Below, piece after piece: positions 7,618 to 16,818 of a stretch of 64,000 nt of DNA (its first letter is position 1; each line of letters opens with the position of its first letter). Position numbers and translations under genes: made by a program. Source of the stretch: CAVTRI01 sp963737075 (GTDB taxonomy: Bacteria > Actinomycetota > Acidimicrobiia > Acidimicrobiales > Palsa-688); assembly GCA_963737075.1 (NCBI GenBank), contig CAVTRI010000001.1:1178001-1242000 (forward strand), written 5' to 3'. The notes under the pieces were generated by a model that saw only the letters and a list, made by a program, of their open reading frames with translations, made no database searches and was not told the DNA's origin.

Positions 7618-8194
7618 CCAACAGCCCTCCTTTGTCGACCGCCAGGATCAGCCCGTGGCGTTCCTCTGATCCGTGAGCCTGGCACAATCACGTCCTGCCC
7701 GCCGGCAGCCGGGGCCGGATCCTCACGGCTGTCCGGGGGCCGGTCTGTCTGGAGCGGAGAGAGAGGCCGCCTCATCGGCGGCGATGAGCTACCGGAAGCG
7801 CCTGGCGATAGCCCTGCGCGGCCGCGAACGCGGAGGACGGGCCGACACGGTGGAGCACCCCTTCGAGTTCTCGCTGGAGGACGCCATCAACCCGCGAACG
7901 CGAGCAGGGGTGCACATCATCGGCATGGGCCCTTCTGCGCAACATTTCGAGCTGAGCGCAAAGAGATGGACAGCGTCGAGCGGGCCGAAAACACAAGCTC
8001 CCCGACCAGAACGTCGGCTTCACCGACTTCCTCAAGACCACGCATCGCCAGAACTTCTGCCTGCCACCAAGAGCGCACCGCTCGTTCCCTTTCGCCGAGC
8101 TGCTCTGAGGCGCACCACACAGTCGGTCGAGCGACGGCCTCTTGGAATGGGATAAATCGCGGCCGGTTTGCTCAATGTCCCCACGCCCCGTTAG
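7618..8194. other. Intergenic stretch without a convincing gene
   Basis: A plus-strand frame from 7784 (MSYRKRLAIALRGRERGG, then FEFSLEDAINPRTRAGVHIIGMG) has plausible composition for ~45 codons. The coding look then jumps to another frame around 7990-8105, which reads DQNVGFTDFLKTTHRQNFC and stops at ELL. This may be a decayed or frameshifted gene; no family is recognised. Confidence 0.3.
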
Positions 8195-8214
8195 TATATC
8201 AGGTAGAAACTAGA
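8195..8214. promoter_or_regulatory. Operator motif, copy 3, upstream of the NHL-repeat gene
   Basis: TATATCAGGTAGAAACTAGA matches copy 1 at 16 of 20 positions and keeps both conserved blocks, TATATC and AACTAGA. It ends 9-15 bases before the possible start codons (GTG 8223, ATG 8229), close enough to overlap the promoter. Confidence 0.6.
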
Positions 8215-8222
8215 AAAACGAG

Positions 8223-9212
8223 GTGGCTATGACGTACGTCGTGGAGTGGGCGACGAAGGCGCCGAGCGCCGGGACGGCGGTGGGCGACAACTCCGGCGAG
8301 CGGTGTGTGCGGATCAAGTCGATGGTGGGCAGCCCGTTCGGGGGCGTGGCGGTCACCTCGGCGGGGGCGGTGGTGGTGAGCGACGTGGCGGCCAGCGCGA
8401 TCCGCTGGGTGGACGGCGCCGGCGCGGCCGCGGTCGTCGGTGGCCGGCCCGGGTTCGTCGACGGCCCGGCGGCCGACGCTGGGTTCCGCCGGCCGTTGGG
8501 TGTGACGGCGGGGCCGGCGGGGGGCGTGGTCGTGGCGGACACCGGGAACAGCGCGATTCGGACGGTCAGCCCGGAGGGTACGGTGACCACGCTGGCCGGC
8601 GGCGTCTATGGCCGGGCCGACGGGCCGGCGGCCACGGCCCGGTTCGCGCACCCCGAGGCGGTGGCCATGGCCGCGGACGGCTCGGTGGTGGTGGCCGACA
8701 CCGGCAACAACCTGATCCGCCGCATCAAGGCCGACGGCCAGGTCGCCACCCTGGCCGGGGGCATCCGCGGTCAGGGCGGCCCCGGGCGGGGTCCCCTGTC
8801 GTTCCGGGAGCCGACGGGCGTCGTCGTCGACCCGACCGGCGTGATCTACGTCGCCGACACCGGCAACCATCGGATCTGTCGGGTCCAGCCGTCCGGACAG
8901 GCCGACGTGGTGGCCGGGTGGCCGCCGGGCGGCCTGGCCGACGGGCGCGCCGAGCATGCCGCGTTCCGCTGGCCGGCCGCCCTGGCCCTCGCCAGCGACG
9001 GGACCCTGTATGTGGCCGATGTCGGCAACGGCCTGGTCCGCCGGGTCAGCCCCGACGGCTCGGTCGACACGGTGGGCGGCGAGCCCGGCTGGCAGCCGGT
9101 GGGCCTCAGCCTGTTCGGCGACGGCTGCCTGGTGGTCGCTGAGATCCGCTGGCAGCGGCCCAGCCCGGTCGGGCGAGTGCGGGCCATGGCCGTGGGGGCG
9201 TCCCAGTCGTAG
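8223..9212 (+). CDS. NHL-repeat beta-propeller protein
   Basis: 329 residues. At least five repeats each end in the NHL-type motif: ADTGNSAIRTV, ADTGNNLIRRI, ADTGNHRICRV, ADVGNGLVRRV and the first, SDVAASAIRWV. Between them lie VTTLAGG-x-GRADGPAATARFAHPEAVA-type loops, making a six-bladed propeller. No signal peptide or membrane helix is seen, so it is probably cytoplasmic. The start is GTG 8223 or ATG 8229, and GAGG lies just upstream. NHL propellers bind proteins or small ligands; there is no recognised enzyme motif. The operator copy directly upstream links it to the hemerythrin/DUF2249 module. Confidence 0.8.
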   Translation: MAMTYVVEWATKAPSAGTAVGDNSGERCVRIKSMVGSPFGGVAVTSAGAVVVSDVAASAIRWVDGAGAAAVVGGRPGFVDGPAADAGFRRPLGVTAGPAGGVVVADTGNSAIRTVSPEGTVTTLAGGVYGRADGPAATARFAHPEAVAMAADGSVVVADTGNNLIRRIKADGQVATLAGGIRGQGGPGRGPLSFREPTGVVVDPTGVIYVADTGNHRICRVQPSGQADVVAGWPPGGLADGRAEHAAFRWPAALALASDGTLYVADVGNGLVRRVSPDGSVDTVGGEPGWQPVGLSLFGDGCLVVAEIRWQRPSPVGRVRAMAVGASQS

Positions 9213-9319
9213 CATCGCGGGCGGCCTGCCAGCACCGGCGAGCACCGGCTGCCTCGCCCCCGGCCGGTGCTCGCCATCCGAGGCTGCGCGCAACGAGCAG
9301 GAGCACAAAGGAGGAACCG

Positions 9320-9673
9320 ATGGCCGAAGATCAGAGCGTGTACCCGAGGGCGACGGCGGAGATCAGGCGGCGCCGCCGGGATCTGGCGCCCGACATCCAC
9401 GAGGCGTTCGAGCATTTCAGTCGGGCCGTGTTCGCGCCCGGGGCGTTGCCGGAGAAGACCAAGCAATTGATCGCGGTGGCGGTGGCGCATGTGACCCAAT
9501 GCCCGTATTGCATCGCCGGGCATTCGCAGCTGGCTCGCCGGAAGGGTGCTAGCGACCAGGAGATCATGGAGGCGGTGTGGGTGGCGGCTGAGATGCGGGC
9601 CGGCGGTGCCTACGCCCACTCCACCGTGGCGTTGGACGCCCTCGGCGCCGACCAGCCCAGCACCGCCCCCTAA
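9320..9673 (+). CDS. AhpD-like carboxymuconolactone-decarboxylase family protein
   Basis: 117 residues, all-helical. The redox motif is CPYCIAGH, i.e. C-x-x-C-x-x-x-H as in AhpD, preceded by KTKQLIAVAVAHVTQ. These features fit peroxiredoxin-supporting disulfide reductases rather than the true decarboxylase. AAAGGAGG lies 8 bases before the ATG. The previous gene ends ~107 bases upstream, so it may have its own promoter. Confidence 0.85.
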   Translation: MAEDQSVYPRATAEIRRRRRDLAPDIHEAFEHFSRAVFAPGALPEKTKQLIAVAVAHVTQCPYCIAGHSQLARRKGASDQEIMEAVWVAAEMRAGGAYAHSTVALDALGADQPSTAP

Positions 9674-9781
9674 CCGCCACAGCGCGCGCCGCTCGTCGGA
9701 GGGAACCAAAGCGCGTACCCTCGGCTTCTCGGAGTCCGGCTGAAGGCGCTCAGCCGCCAGGCAAGAACGCTTCAGACGCTT

Positions 9782-10219
9782 TCAGTCGAGGGAGGCATCG
9801 AGGGTGATCTGCGTCCCGGCCAGCGCCTTGCTCACTGGGCAGCCCAACTTGGCCGCCTCCGCAGCTTTCGCGAACGCTTCGGCGTCCAGACCGGGGACGG
9901 ACCCCCGAACCTTCAAGGCGATACCGGGTATCTGAAACCCTCCGGACGGGTCGGGTCCCAAGGATACCTCGGCGGTCACCTCGAGACGCTCCGGGCGCCC
10001 GCCGGCATCCACCAACAACGCCGACAGCTGCATCGCGTAGCACGCCGAGTGGGCGGCGGCGATCAACTCCTCGGGGCTGGTGGCGCCTCCCGCTTCCTCT
10101 GCTGATCGCTTCGGAAACGACACGTCATAAGAGCCGAGACCAGAGCTGACCAGTTCAGTCCGTCCCGACCCGTCCATCAGACCGCCCGACCATTCCGTCC
10201 TCGCCACACGACTGGGCAT
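9782..10219 (-). CDS. OsmC/Ohr-family peroxiredoxin-like protein
   Basis: 145 residues. The two redox cysteines are in AAHSACYAMQLS and LGCPVSKAL, matching the OsmC/Ohr pattern, and ATSPEELIAAAHSAC is typical of the OsmC branch. It reduces organic hydroperoxides using a thiol donor. The ATG at 10219 follows AAAGGAGG by 9 bases. Flanked by two AhpD-like genes, it fits a peroxide-defence cluster. Confidence 0.85.
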   Translation of the reverse strand: MPSRVARTEWSGGLMDGSGRTELVSSGLGSYDVSFPKRSAEEAGGATSPEELIAAAHSACYAMQLSALLVDAGGRPERLEVTAEVSLGPDPSGGFQIPGIALKVRGSVPGLDAEAFAKAAEAAKLGCPVSKALAGTQITLDASLD

Positions 10220-10482
10220 CGCCGTGATCCTCCTTTTGGCCCTACGTAGGGCCTGGTGAGCCATGGCCAAGGTCCAACCTAGCGGCCCGCGAGGCGCTAG
10301 CCCCACAGCCCGGGAGGCATTCTCAGCGTGGCCGGCCAGCACGCCCATAGGGGAGCTCACCTGGTTATCCGAAGCTTCACCCGATTATCTGCTCGGTTCG
10401 GCCAGGGCCCTAGGCTCGGGTGCGGTCCCCTGGTGGCCAGGAGCCGCGACGCCCGCTCCTTTCGAAACGGAGGTGACGCTCG

Positions 10483-10954
10483 ATGGAACAGCACCAAAGG
10501 CTGTCGGTCCATGACATCGACCCCGAGGCCTACCGGGCCGTGCTCGGCATGGAGAGGTACGTCCGCAACAGCGGGCTGCCCAAACCACTGTACGAGCTGA
10601 TCAAGATCAGAGCGTCGCAGCTCAACGGCTGCGCCTACTGCTTGGACATGCACAACCGTGACGCCCGTGCTGGCGGTGAGGACCAACGCCGCCTCGACAT
10701 TCTCTCCGCATGGCGCGAAGCACCCCGTCTGTTCAGTGAACAGGAGCAGACGGCATTGGCGCTCACCGAGGCGGTGACACTCGTAAGCGCAGCGGGCGTG
10801 CCAGACGAAGTGTTGGCTGCAGGCGTCCAAAGTGTTCGACGAAGCCGACATGGTCCACCTTCTGATGGCGATCGCCACCATCAACGTATGGAACCGCCTG
10901 GCCGTGAGCACCCATCAGGACCTGCCCGACTTAAACGCGTCCGCGGAGGGGTGA
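10483..10954 (+). pseudogene. AhpD/CMD-family protein with an apparent frameshift
   Basis: From ATG 10483 (GGAGGTGA upstream) the frame gives a CMD-family protein with the redox motif GCAYCLDMH and the helix KPLYELIKIRASQLN. After VPDEV (~10815) the homologous reading continues in another frame as ASKVFDEADMVHLLMAIAT, then INVWNRLAVSTHQD, ending at TGA 10952-10954. A single-base indel near 10820-10832 explains this. It is either an assembly error or a recent mutation. Intact relatives are ~155 residues and act with peroxiredoxins. Confidence 0.7.
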
Positions 10955-11268
10955 CCTGACGCGCTCGGGGCTGTGGACTGGGCTGTTTGCAAGCGATCGG
11001 ACCGTCAGCATCCGCGGCTGTCCTCATCGAGCGCCTCCCTGTGGCACGGCGGAGACCCAGCTGCACCAAGGCCGACGCAGCCACTGCCGGGTTGTCTTTC
11101 TGTCTTCTGGGAACGAATGCTCGTGGACAACGAACCTAGAGACGACAACCGGTCTTTCTCAGTCTCTTCGTGCTCGGATCGCAGCCTGGCGATCGCGGGG
11201 TGGGAAGATCCAGCATTCGTCCAGGATTCCCGCCCCACTACTGGTGGGAGGCTGCCTAGGAGGTACGG

Positions 11269-12214
11269 ATGCGTATCAGCTTGATGATCTTCATACCCGA
11301 TCCGCCGGCCGGCCAGTCCGTGGTCGACGCCTATGTTGCCGCCTTGTCGGCGGCGCAGGCAGAGGGCTTCACCGACGTCTGGTCCCCACAGTTACCGTGG
11401 AACCCGGACGTGTTGACGACACTGGCCTTTGCCCTAAGCAAAGTCGAGAACCTTGTTGTCGCGACGGGGGTGGTGCCCATCCAGACCCGCCATCCGATAA
11501 CGCTGGCCCAACAGGCGTTGACAGTGAGCCTGATCTCCGGTGGCCGTCTGCGGTTCGGGATCGGTCTGACTCATCCGGTCATCAGCGAGGGCATGTACGG
11601 AGTCCCCTGGGAGCGCAACGTCCGGCGACTCAACGAATATCTTGACGGACTCTTACCTCTGCTTGCCGGTGAGCAAGCGAACGCCAGTGGGGCGCTGACC
11701 AGCAGCCGCGTCGCTCTCCAGATGAGCGGAGCACCGACGCCCCCTGTCTATGTGGCTGCCTTGGGTCCTCAGGTGCTCCGGATCACCGCTCGGCGCACGG
11801 CCGGCACATTCACCTGGATGGCTGGGCCGCGAACACTGGCGGAGGATATCGTGCCGGTGATGCGCTCGACGGCTGCGGAATACCATCGAGAGGCTGAGGT
11901 GGTCGCAGGCTTTCCTGCGTGCGTGACCGACGATCCAGAGGCCGTGACGACCTTCGCGGTCGAGACACTAGAGATTCTACGGAGCCCAGCCCTCCTACCG
12001 GGCCATGCTGGACCGTGAAGGGGTCGAAGGACCGGCGGACGTCGCTCTGATCGGCGATGAGTCGTACATGACAGAGAAGCTGGAGGAGCTGTCAGGGATC
12101 GGTGTCGACGAACTCAACCTGAACGTGCTCAAGCGCACCCCGGAAGACGTCGCTCGTACCCACGCATTCCTGCGAACGGCCTCCGTCCGGTTCGGAACAG
12201 GCGCCCCTGCATAG
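11269..12214 (+). pseudogene. Luciferase-like (LLM) F420-dependent-type oxidoreductase, frameshifted near the end
   Basis: AGGAGG lies just before ATG 11269. The first ~238 codons match LLM-family TIM barrels: FTDVWSPQLPWNPDVLTTLA, VATGVVPIQTRHPITLAQQA, ISGGRLRFGIGLTHPVISEG. Near 11980 the reading passes to a second frame, PSYRAMLDREGVEGPADVALIGDE, then IGVDELNLNVLK to TAG 12214. One indel joins the two. This subgroup usually takes coenzyme F420, in keeping with an actinobacterial host; the substrate is unknown. Confidence 0.7.
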
Positions 12215-12695
12215 GACCACTTAGTCACTCTGGGCTTCCCCGGAGCATGGACGTGCTGATAGGCCGCTGGGTGCTGGTCGCCGCCCCTTGTCATCCCGAC
12301 CCCGGTGGCATCGAAGCATGCTCACGCGCCCAGAATGGGTCGGCGAGCAGTGATCTCAACGAGCGGTGTGGCAAGTGAGCTTGTCTTCCCTCCGACCAGG
12401 TCCCCCGCGAGCTGACCCGGGCTGGACGACCGAGTGTTGCCCTTGATCAGTTGCTGAGTCCGGTGCCAGGCGAGTTCGGCCACAAGCGGCTCATAGGTGA
12501 CGTCAGAAGAGGTGAGGGGCTGGTGGGCGAGCGGGGCGCGCATGTTCATAACCCACTCCGGGGCCGCTTCGCTGGTCCGGGACGAAGGCGGCTGAGCCGC
12601 CCCGGTTGCTGTGCACAATGGCGCCCGTCTAAGGCATCTCCCCAGCGCCTACACAACGAGGCGAGCTCTTCGTGTATCTGGCAGGCTCGGCGATC
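12215..12695. other. Non-coding or unrecognisable stretch
   Basis: About 480 bases between the LLM gene and the cupin remnant. Frames on both strands are short, Arg/Pro/Ser-rich and show no family resemblance. No clear promoter or terminator seen. Confidence 0.4.
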
Positions 12696-12896
12696 ATGTC
12701 CACGCCAGATACCGCCGCACAGCGGCTTGCCGGAACTGGCCTGGCCCCAGCCGGCTCCCAGCTCGTACTGGCCGAGTGGACCGCGCACGGCAGCCCGGGG
12801 GATGCCTCTATCAGGCACCACTGCCCAGGAACGAGAAGACGAGGCGTGGTATGTGACCCGATCGCCGTCAGAAATCGCCGGCGCCGAGCGACGATA
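12696..12896 (+). pseudogene. Cupin-domain protein remnant
   Basis: The frame from ATG 12696 reads MSTPDTAAQRLAGTGLAPAG then LVLAEWTAHGSPGD. The next cupin-like pieces, YQAPLP and EDEAWYV, lie in the other two frames. EDEAWYV is the classic cupin metal-site stretch (H-x-H..DE-x-WYVL). At least two indels are needed to join them, and the second cupin half is missing before TAG 12896. Judged a truncated relic. Confidence 0.5.
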
Positions 12897-12901
12897 GGAA
12901 G

Positions 12902-13407
12902 GTGAGCGACCCCGCGGCTGTCACGAGCTTCCGAGCCGTCTACGACCGCGCGCTGGAGGAAGTGTACGGCTACCTGCTTACCGTTGCGGCGACGTCCGGA
13001 CCGCCGAGGACCTCACATCCGAGACGTTCCTGGTCGCCGCCCGGGCTCTGGCCGAGGGCCGCGCAGAGCCGTTGAGCGTGACGTGGCTGATGGGGGTGGC
13101 TCGCCACAAGCTGGTGGACCACTGGCGACGCCAGGGACGGGAGGAGCGGACCCTCCAGGCCGTCGATGCCAACCCTCACAGCGATCCCTGGCCCGAGCAT
13201 GTGGACCAGATCGCCGCCATGCAGGCGCTGCGCACGCTGGGTGCCGACCACCGGATGGCCCTGACGCTGAGATATCTCGACGATCTCCCGGTCAAGGAGG
13301 TGGCCCGGCTCCTGCACCGAAGCGACCAGGGCACCGAGGCTCTCCTGGCCAGGGCCCGGGCCGCGCTGCGCGCTGTTTATGAGAAAGGGGGTGAGGATGC
13401 CCACTGA
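12902..13407 (+). pseudogene. ECF-type RNA polymerase sigma factor, frameshifted
   Basis: The GTG at 12902 begins SDPAAVTSFRAVYDRALEEVYGYLLT, a sigma-70 region 2 start. Near 12985 the frame must shift to continue RCGDVRTAEDLTSETF, then MGVARHKLVDHWRRQ (region 2.4) and LTLRYLDDLPVKEVARLLHR (region 4 helix-turn-helix) to 13407. One inserted or deleted base accounts for it. The stop overlaps the following VOC gene start, so the two form an operon, a common arrangement for ECF sigma factors with a VOC partner. Confidence 0.75.
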
Positions 13408-14248
13408 CCCGCTCCACCAACTGGCTCGGCCGTCCTCTCCCGCCCGACCGAACCCGAGCTTCGCCATCGCACTGTGGCGACGGATAGAGGAGGAACTGGG
13501 CATGACCAGCCCGGAACAACTGACAATGACAGATCTGACCACCGGTCAGGTGAGTATCATCCACATCCGCTTCCCCGACGCCGACCGTGCGTTCTGGTTC
13601 TACGGACAGCTCCTCGACTGGGAGTCCGAGCCCTACTGGGACGAGGGCTTTACGGCTCACTACGTCACGAACACGGAGCTGCTGACCGTGCTCACCGATG
13701 ACCCCACCGCACCCTCGGCGCGGCTGTGGTTCTCGGTAACAGACCTTCCCGTCGCGGTCGAGGTCGTGACGCAACTGGGCGGCGCCGTCGAGGACTCCCA
13801 GATGACCGACGACGGCGGCTGGGCCCGGGTGACCGATGGCCAAGGCACCCCGCTCGGCCTGTGGCGCCCGCGCGGGAACTATCCCACGCCGCCGTCTCCC
13901 ACTCGCCCGAAGGGTGAGGTCGGCTACGTGACCGTCCACGTCGCAGACTCGAGGCGAGCCGTGGCGTTCTACGAGGGGCTGCTCGGCTGGCGCTTCCAGG
14001 AACCTCGGTCGGCCGACTACCACCACGTGGACAATCTCCGCCTGTCCCTCGGCCTGTACGGCAACCACGACCAACCGTCCGTCGAGTGGTACATCCGGGT
14101 GTCGGATATCGCCTCTCTTGTGCCCCGAGTCGCCGAGCTCGGCGGCGAAGCCGGTCCCATAAGCGAGTCACGCTCAGGGTTGAGCGCGACGTGCACCGAC
14201 GACCAGGGAGTAACGCTGCGACTCTGGCAACCGGGCCTTGGTTATTGA
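13397..14248 (+). CDS. Two-domain VOC (glyoxalase/bleomycin-resistance fold) protein
   Basis: 283 residues. A short N-terminal stretch (DPLHQLARPSSPARPNPSFA) is of the kind seen in proteins encoded next to ECF sigma genes. Two VOC modules follow: IIHIRFPDADRAFWFYGQLL to GLWRP (~55-170) and GYVTVHVADSRRAVAFYEGLLG to TLRLWQP (~175-283). Each ends in the usual D-QG-x-x-L-x-LW strand. The metal ligands of true glyoxalases are not clearly kept. The ATG lies inside the last codons of the sigma gene. May be a substrate binder or a sigma-associated partner. Confidence 0.8.
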   Translation: MPTDPLHQLARPSSPARPNPSFAIALWRRIEEELGMTSPEQLTMTDLTTGQVSIIHIRFPDADRAFWFYGQLLDWESEPYWDEGFTAHYVTNTELLTVLTDDPTAPSARLWFSVTDLPVAVEVVTQLGGAVEDSQMTDDGGWARVTDGQGTPLGLWRPRGNYPTPPSPTRPKGEVGYVTVHVADSRRAVAFYEGLLGWRFQEPRSADYHHVDNLRLSLGLYGNHDQPSVEWYIRVSDIASLVPRVAELGGEAGPISESRSGLSATCTDDQGVTLRLWQPGLGY

Positions 14249-14502
14249 TCCTTTCTACGACGAACGGCGAACGCGTAATTGGAGAGGGCAATGCCTGGCT
14301 GCACGATCGCAGTGACCGAACGAGTCGTGGGAGTCGCCAGCCGGCCTCCAGGTCGAGCCGAACGGAAAGGCGGGCTAAGGCGCGGGCCGACGGCGGCGAC
14401 GATGTCGGGCGCACGGTCAGCCAGAGCGGTTGGCCGATGAAGCGTTTCTTACCAGTACAGGACGGCAGGCGTCCTCGCGGGCCGGTTTCTCCGGGTGCTT
14501 GT

Positions 14503-16389
14503 CTACACCGGCGGCGGTTGGGGGCCGATGGGCGACTGGTTGGATGGGAATTCGATAACACTGCAGAGGCACCCCTCCGCTTGGACAGCCGCGTTGAGCT
14601 GTGCCAGCCTCCGGACATCTTGCAGGGAGACGCCAGGTACGTCGGCCAATTCGAGCGTGAACGGAATGCTCAGGGTGTCCACGAGATTGGCCTTGCCGTC
14701 GCGAGCGAGCACGGCGGCGAGGCGCCGCTGCAGCTCGACCAGTTCGTTCTGCTGAGCGTCCGGCAGCGGGTGGGACACGGCCACCACCCTGGCACCCGGG
14801 TAGGTGGAGCCGACACTGTAGAGCGCGCTGTCCTCGGTGACGACGAGTATCCAGCGGACATCTCGTGGCGTCGCCGTGCGGCCGCCGCCGAACTCGAAGC
14901 CGAGCGACGGGTCCACGAAGATGGGCTTGTGCTCGCGGGCAAGTTCGTCGATCAGCCCGACCGTCAAGCCAATAGTGGAGCTTCCCCAGGGCCGCACGAG
15001 TGCTGGACCGTCGGGCTGCCCCTCGCGGTGGAGTTGCCCCAGGATGGAGGCCTCCATCGGCTCGAACGGGTTGACTGGTCCGTCGGCGGCCGCCACTTGG
15101 CTGGCGAACGACTCCGACCCGACAGCCACAATCAGCGCCAAGATGAAGGTCCAGGCCCATACTGCGATCTTCCATCGGCCGCGGGCAAGGGCGTCCACCA
15201 CGACGGTGAGCGTGAGCACCACCGTCGCGGTCCCGGCAACGATCCTCCAGAAAAAGAGGTACGACTTCGGCGCTTCATTGACCAGCGCAATCGAGATGGC
15301 ACAGGCGACGAGCAGGACGGCCACGAGCTGCGTGAGAAGGCGCAGTTCGCGGCGCCGGGCTCGCCACGACGAGCACCAAGCCACCGCGACGAGCACGACC
15401 GGCACGACCAGCCAGCCGAGCGGTGAGGGGATCAAACTCTGGGTGAACAGGGTGAACCTCTCCGACCCGCCAAGCCACGGGGGCACCCAGCGGAACTCGG
15501 TCGCCAGATACCCCAGCCCGGGGAATCCGAGATGACGGCCCGGCGAGGTGAGGAAGAAGTGGGCGAGCCTCTGGAGGTTGCTCGGAGCGTCGAGGAGCGG
15601 ATCGAGCGCGAGTACCGGGAACCACATGACAGCGAGCACAACGGCCGACCACAAGAGATTGGATCGGCCAATTCGGACGTGCTGCCGCCGGAGCTGCCCC
15701 GCGAAGCTAATGAGGGCCCATCCCCCAAGGATAACGACGAGGATGGCGTAGCCGACGTGGGTTTGTACGAGAAAGCTCGCCACGAAAACGAATCCCACGA
15801 GACGCCGGGGATCGCCCCGGGCGACCACCCAGCATTGCAGCAGGAAGAGGATGAAGAACGGGAACGCCACGTTCGGGTTCCACGCCCGCTGCAGGACCCA
15901 CGCGTGCGGGGTTATCGCCGCGTAGGAGAGAGACACGAGGGCCATCCATACGGCCGTCCATCGCAGGCCGCCGGTCTTCCAGGCCAAGCGAGCCGTCCAG
16001 GCGATCGCCAGCCCCTGCAGAAGCGCGAAGCCCACTAGTGTCGCCCACGGCGCATTACCGAACACCCGCGCGAAGGGTGCCACGAGGTAGAACATCGCCG
16101 GGCCAGGATGGCTAAACCAGTCATGGCTGTAGACGCCCACGAGCGGCGTGTTACGGGAAAATGTCAGCACGTCGCGTACGCGCAAATCGATGACTGCCTG
16201 GTCCTGTATCGGCAGGTAGGTTCGTCCGACACGTTGGACCACGACGGTGATCACTGGCGCCAGGGCGATGAGGGTCACCGCGGTCGCGGCCGCCGGCGCC
16301 GTCCACACGGGTAATCGACGGACAAACCGCGGGACTCGTCGCATCCCAATGGTGACTGGCACCTTGGTGCGTGACGCCTCGGCCAGCAT
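14503..16389 (-). CDS. GT-C-type membrane glycosyltransferase-like protein (PMT/ArnT-like)
   Basis: 628 residues with ~11-12 membrane helices in the N-terminal two thirds. The first periplasmic loop has DQAVIDLRVRDVL and YSHDWFSHPGPAMFYLVAPF; an acidic residue in this loop and the HPGP pattern are typical of GT-C polyprenyl-phosphate-sugar transferases. The C-terminal ~170 residues form a soluble extracytoplasmic domain starting after the last helix (IVAVGSESFASQ). It probably modifies a lipid, wall polymer or protein with sugar. Converges with the VOC gene; a 254-base gap holds nothing recognisable. Confidence 0.7.
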   Translation of the reverse strand: MLAEASRTKVPVTIGMRRVPRFVRRLPVWTAPAAATAVTLIALAPVITVVVQRVGRTYLPIQDQAVIDLRVRDVLTFSRNTPLVGVYSHDWFSHPGPAMFYLVAPFARVFGNAPWATLVGFALLQGLAIAWTARLAWKTGGLRWTAVWMALVSLSYAAITPHAWVLQRAWNPNVAFPFFILFLLQCWVVARGDPRRLVGFVFVASFLVQTHVGYAILVVILGGWALISFAGQLRRQHVRIGRSNLLWSAVVLAVMWFPVLALDPLLDAPSNLQRLAHFFLTSPGRHLGFPGLGYLATEFRWVPPWLGGSERFTLFTQSLIPSPLGWLVVPVVLVAVAWCSSWRARRRELRLLTQLVAVLLVACAISIALVNEAPKSYLFFWRIVAGTATVVLTLTVVVDALARGRWKIAVWAWTFILALIVAVGSESFASQVAAADGPVNPFEPMEASILGQLHREGQPDGPALVRPWGSSTIGLTVGLIDELAREHKPIFVDPSLGFEFGGGRTATPRDVRWILVVTEDSALYSVGSTYPGARVVAVSHPLPDAQQNELVELQRRLAAVLARDGKANLVDTLSIPFTLELADVPGVSLQDVRRLAQLNAAVQAEGCLCSVIEFPSNQSPIGPQPPPV

Positions 16390-16818
16390 GAAACCGGCAG
16401 TCTAAGGCCATAGCGGCGTTCGGGCCCACCTCTACCGACGAGCACGCCGCACCGATAAACGAGATTCCCTAAGTCGTTTTCTCTAGGACGCTCCAACATG
16501 CGACGTTGTGGGAGTCATCGGTCGCAAGCGGAGACCTCGCAGACGATATTGCTGCCCGGCGCCGTCAGCCCGGCGAAGAAATCATCGCCTGCGGCGGTGA
16601 ATGGTTTGCTCTGGTATGGTCCAGGGCCGCCGGCCTAGGCGAGCCCTACGCGACGCGACGATTGGAGCTCACCCGGGGCCGGCCCTCACCCGACTACCAG
16701 CTGCGGGCGAAGCTCCAGATCTGTCGAGCAACGCTGTCCGTGTGGAGTACTACGCCAAGCTGGACCTGGCGTCCGTCGGGAACGGCGCCACCTCGCTCAA
16801 AAGACAGGAAGGCAGATC
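16390..16818. other. Intergenic region with no supported gene
   Basis: About 430 bases between a leftward membrane-protein gene and a rightward SDR gene. It should hold the promoters of both, but no convincing -35/-10 pair or operator stood out, and the frames look like chance. Confidence 0.4.
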
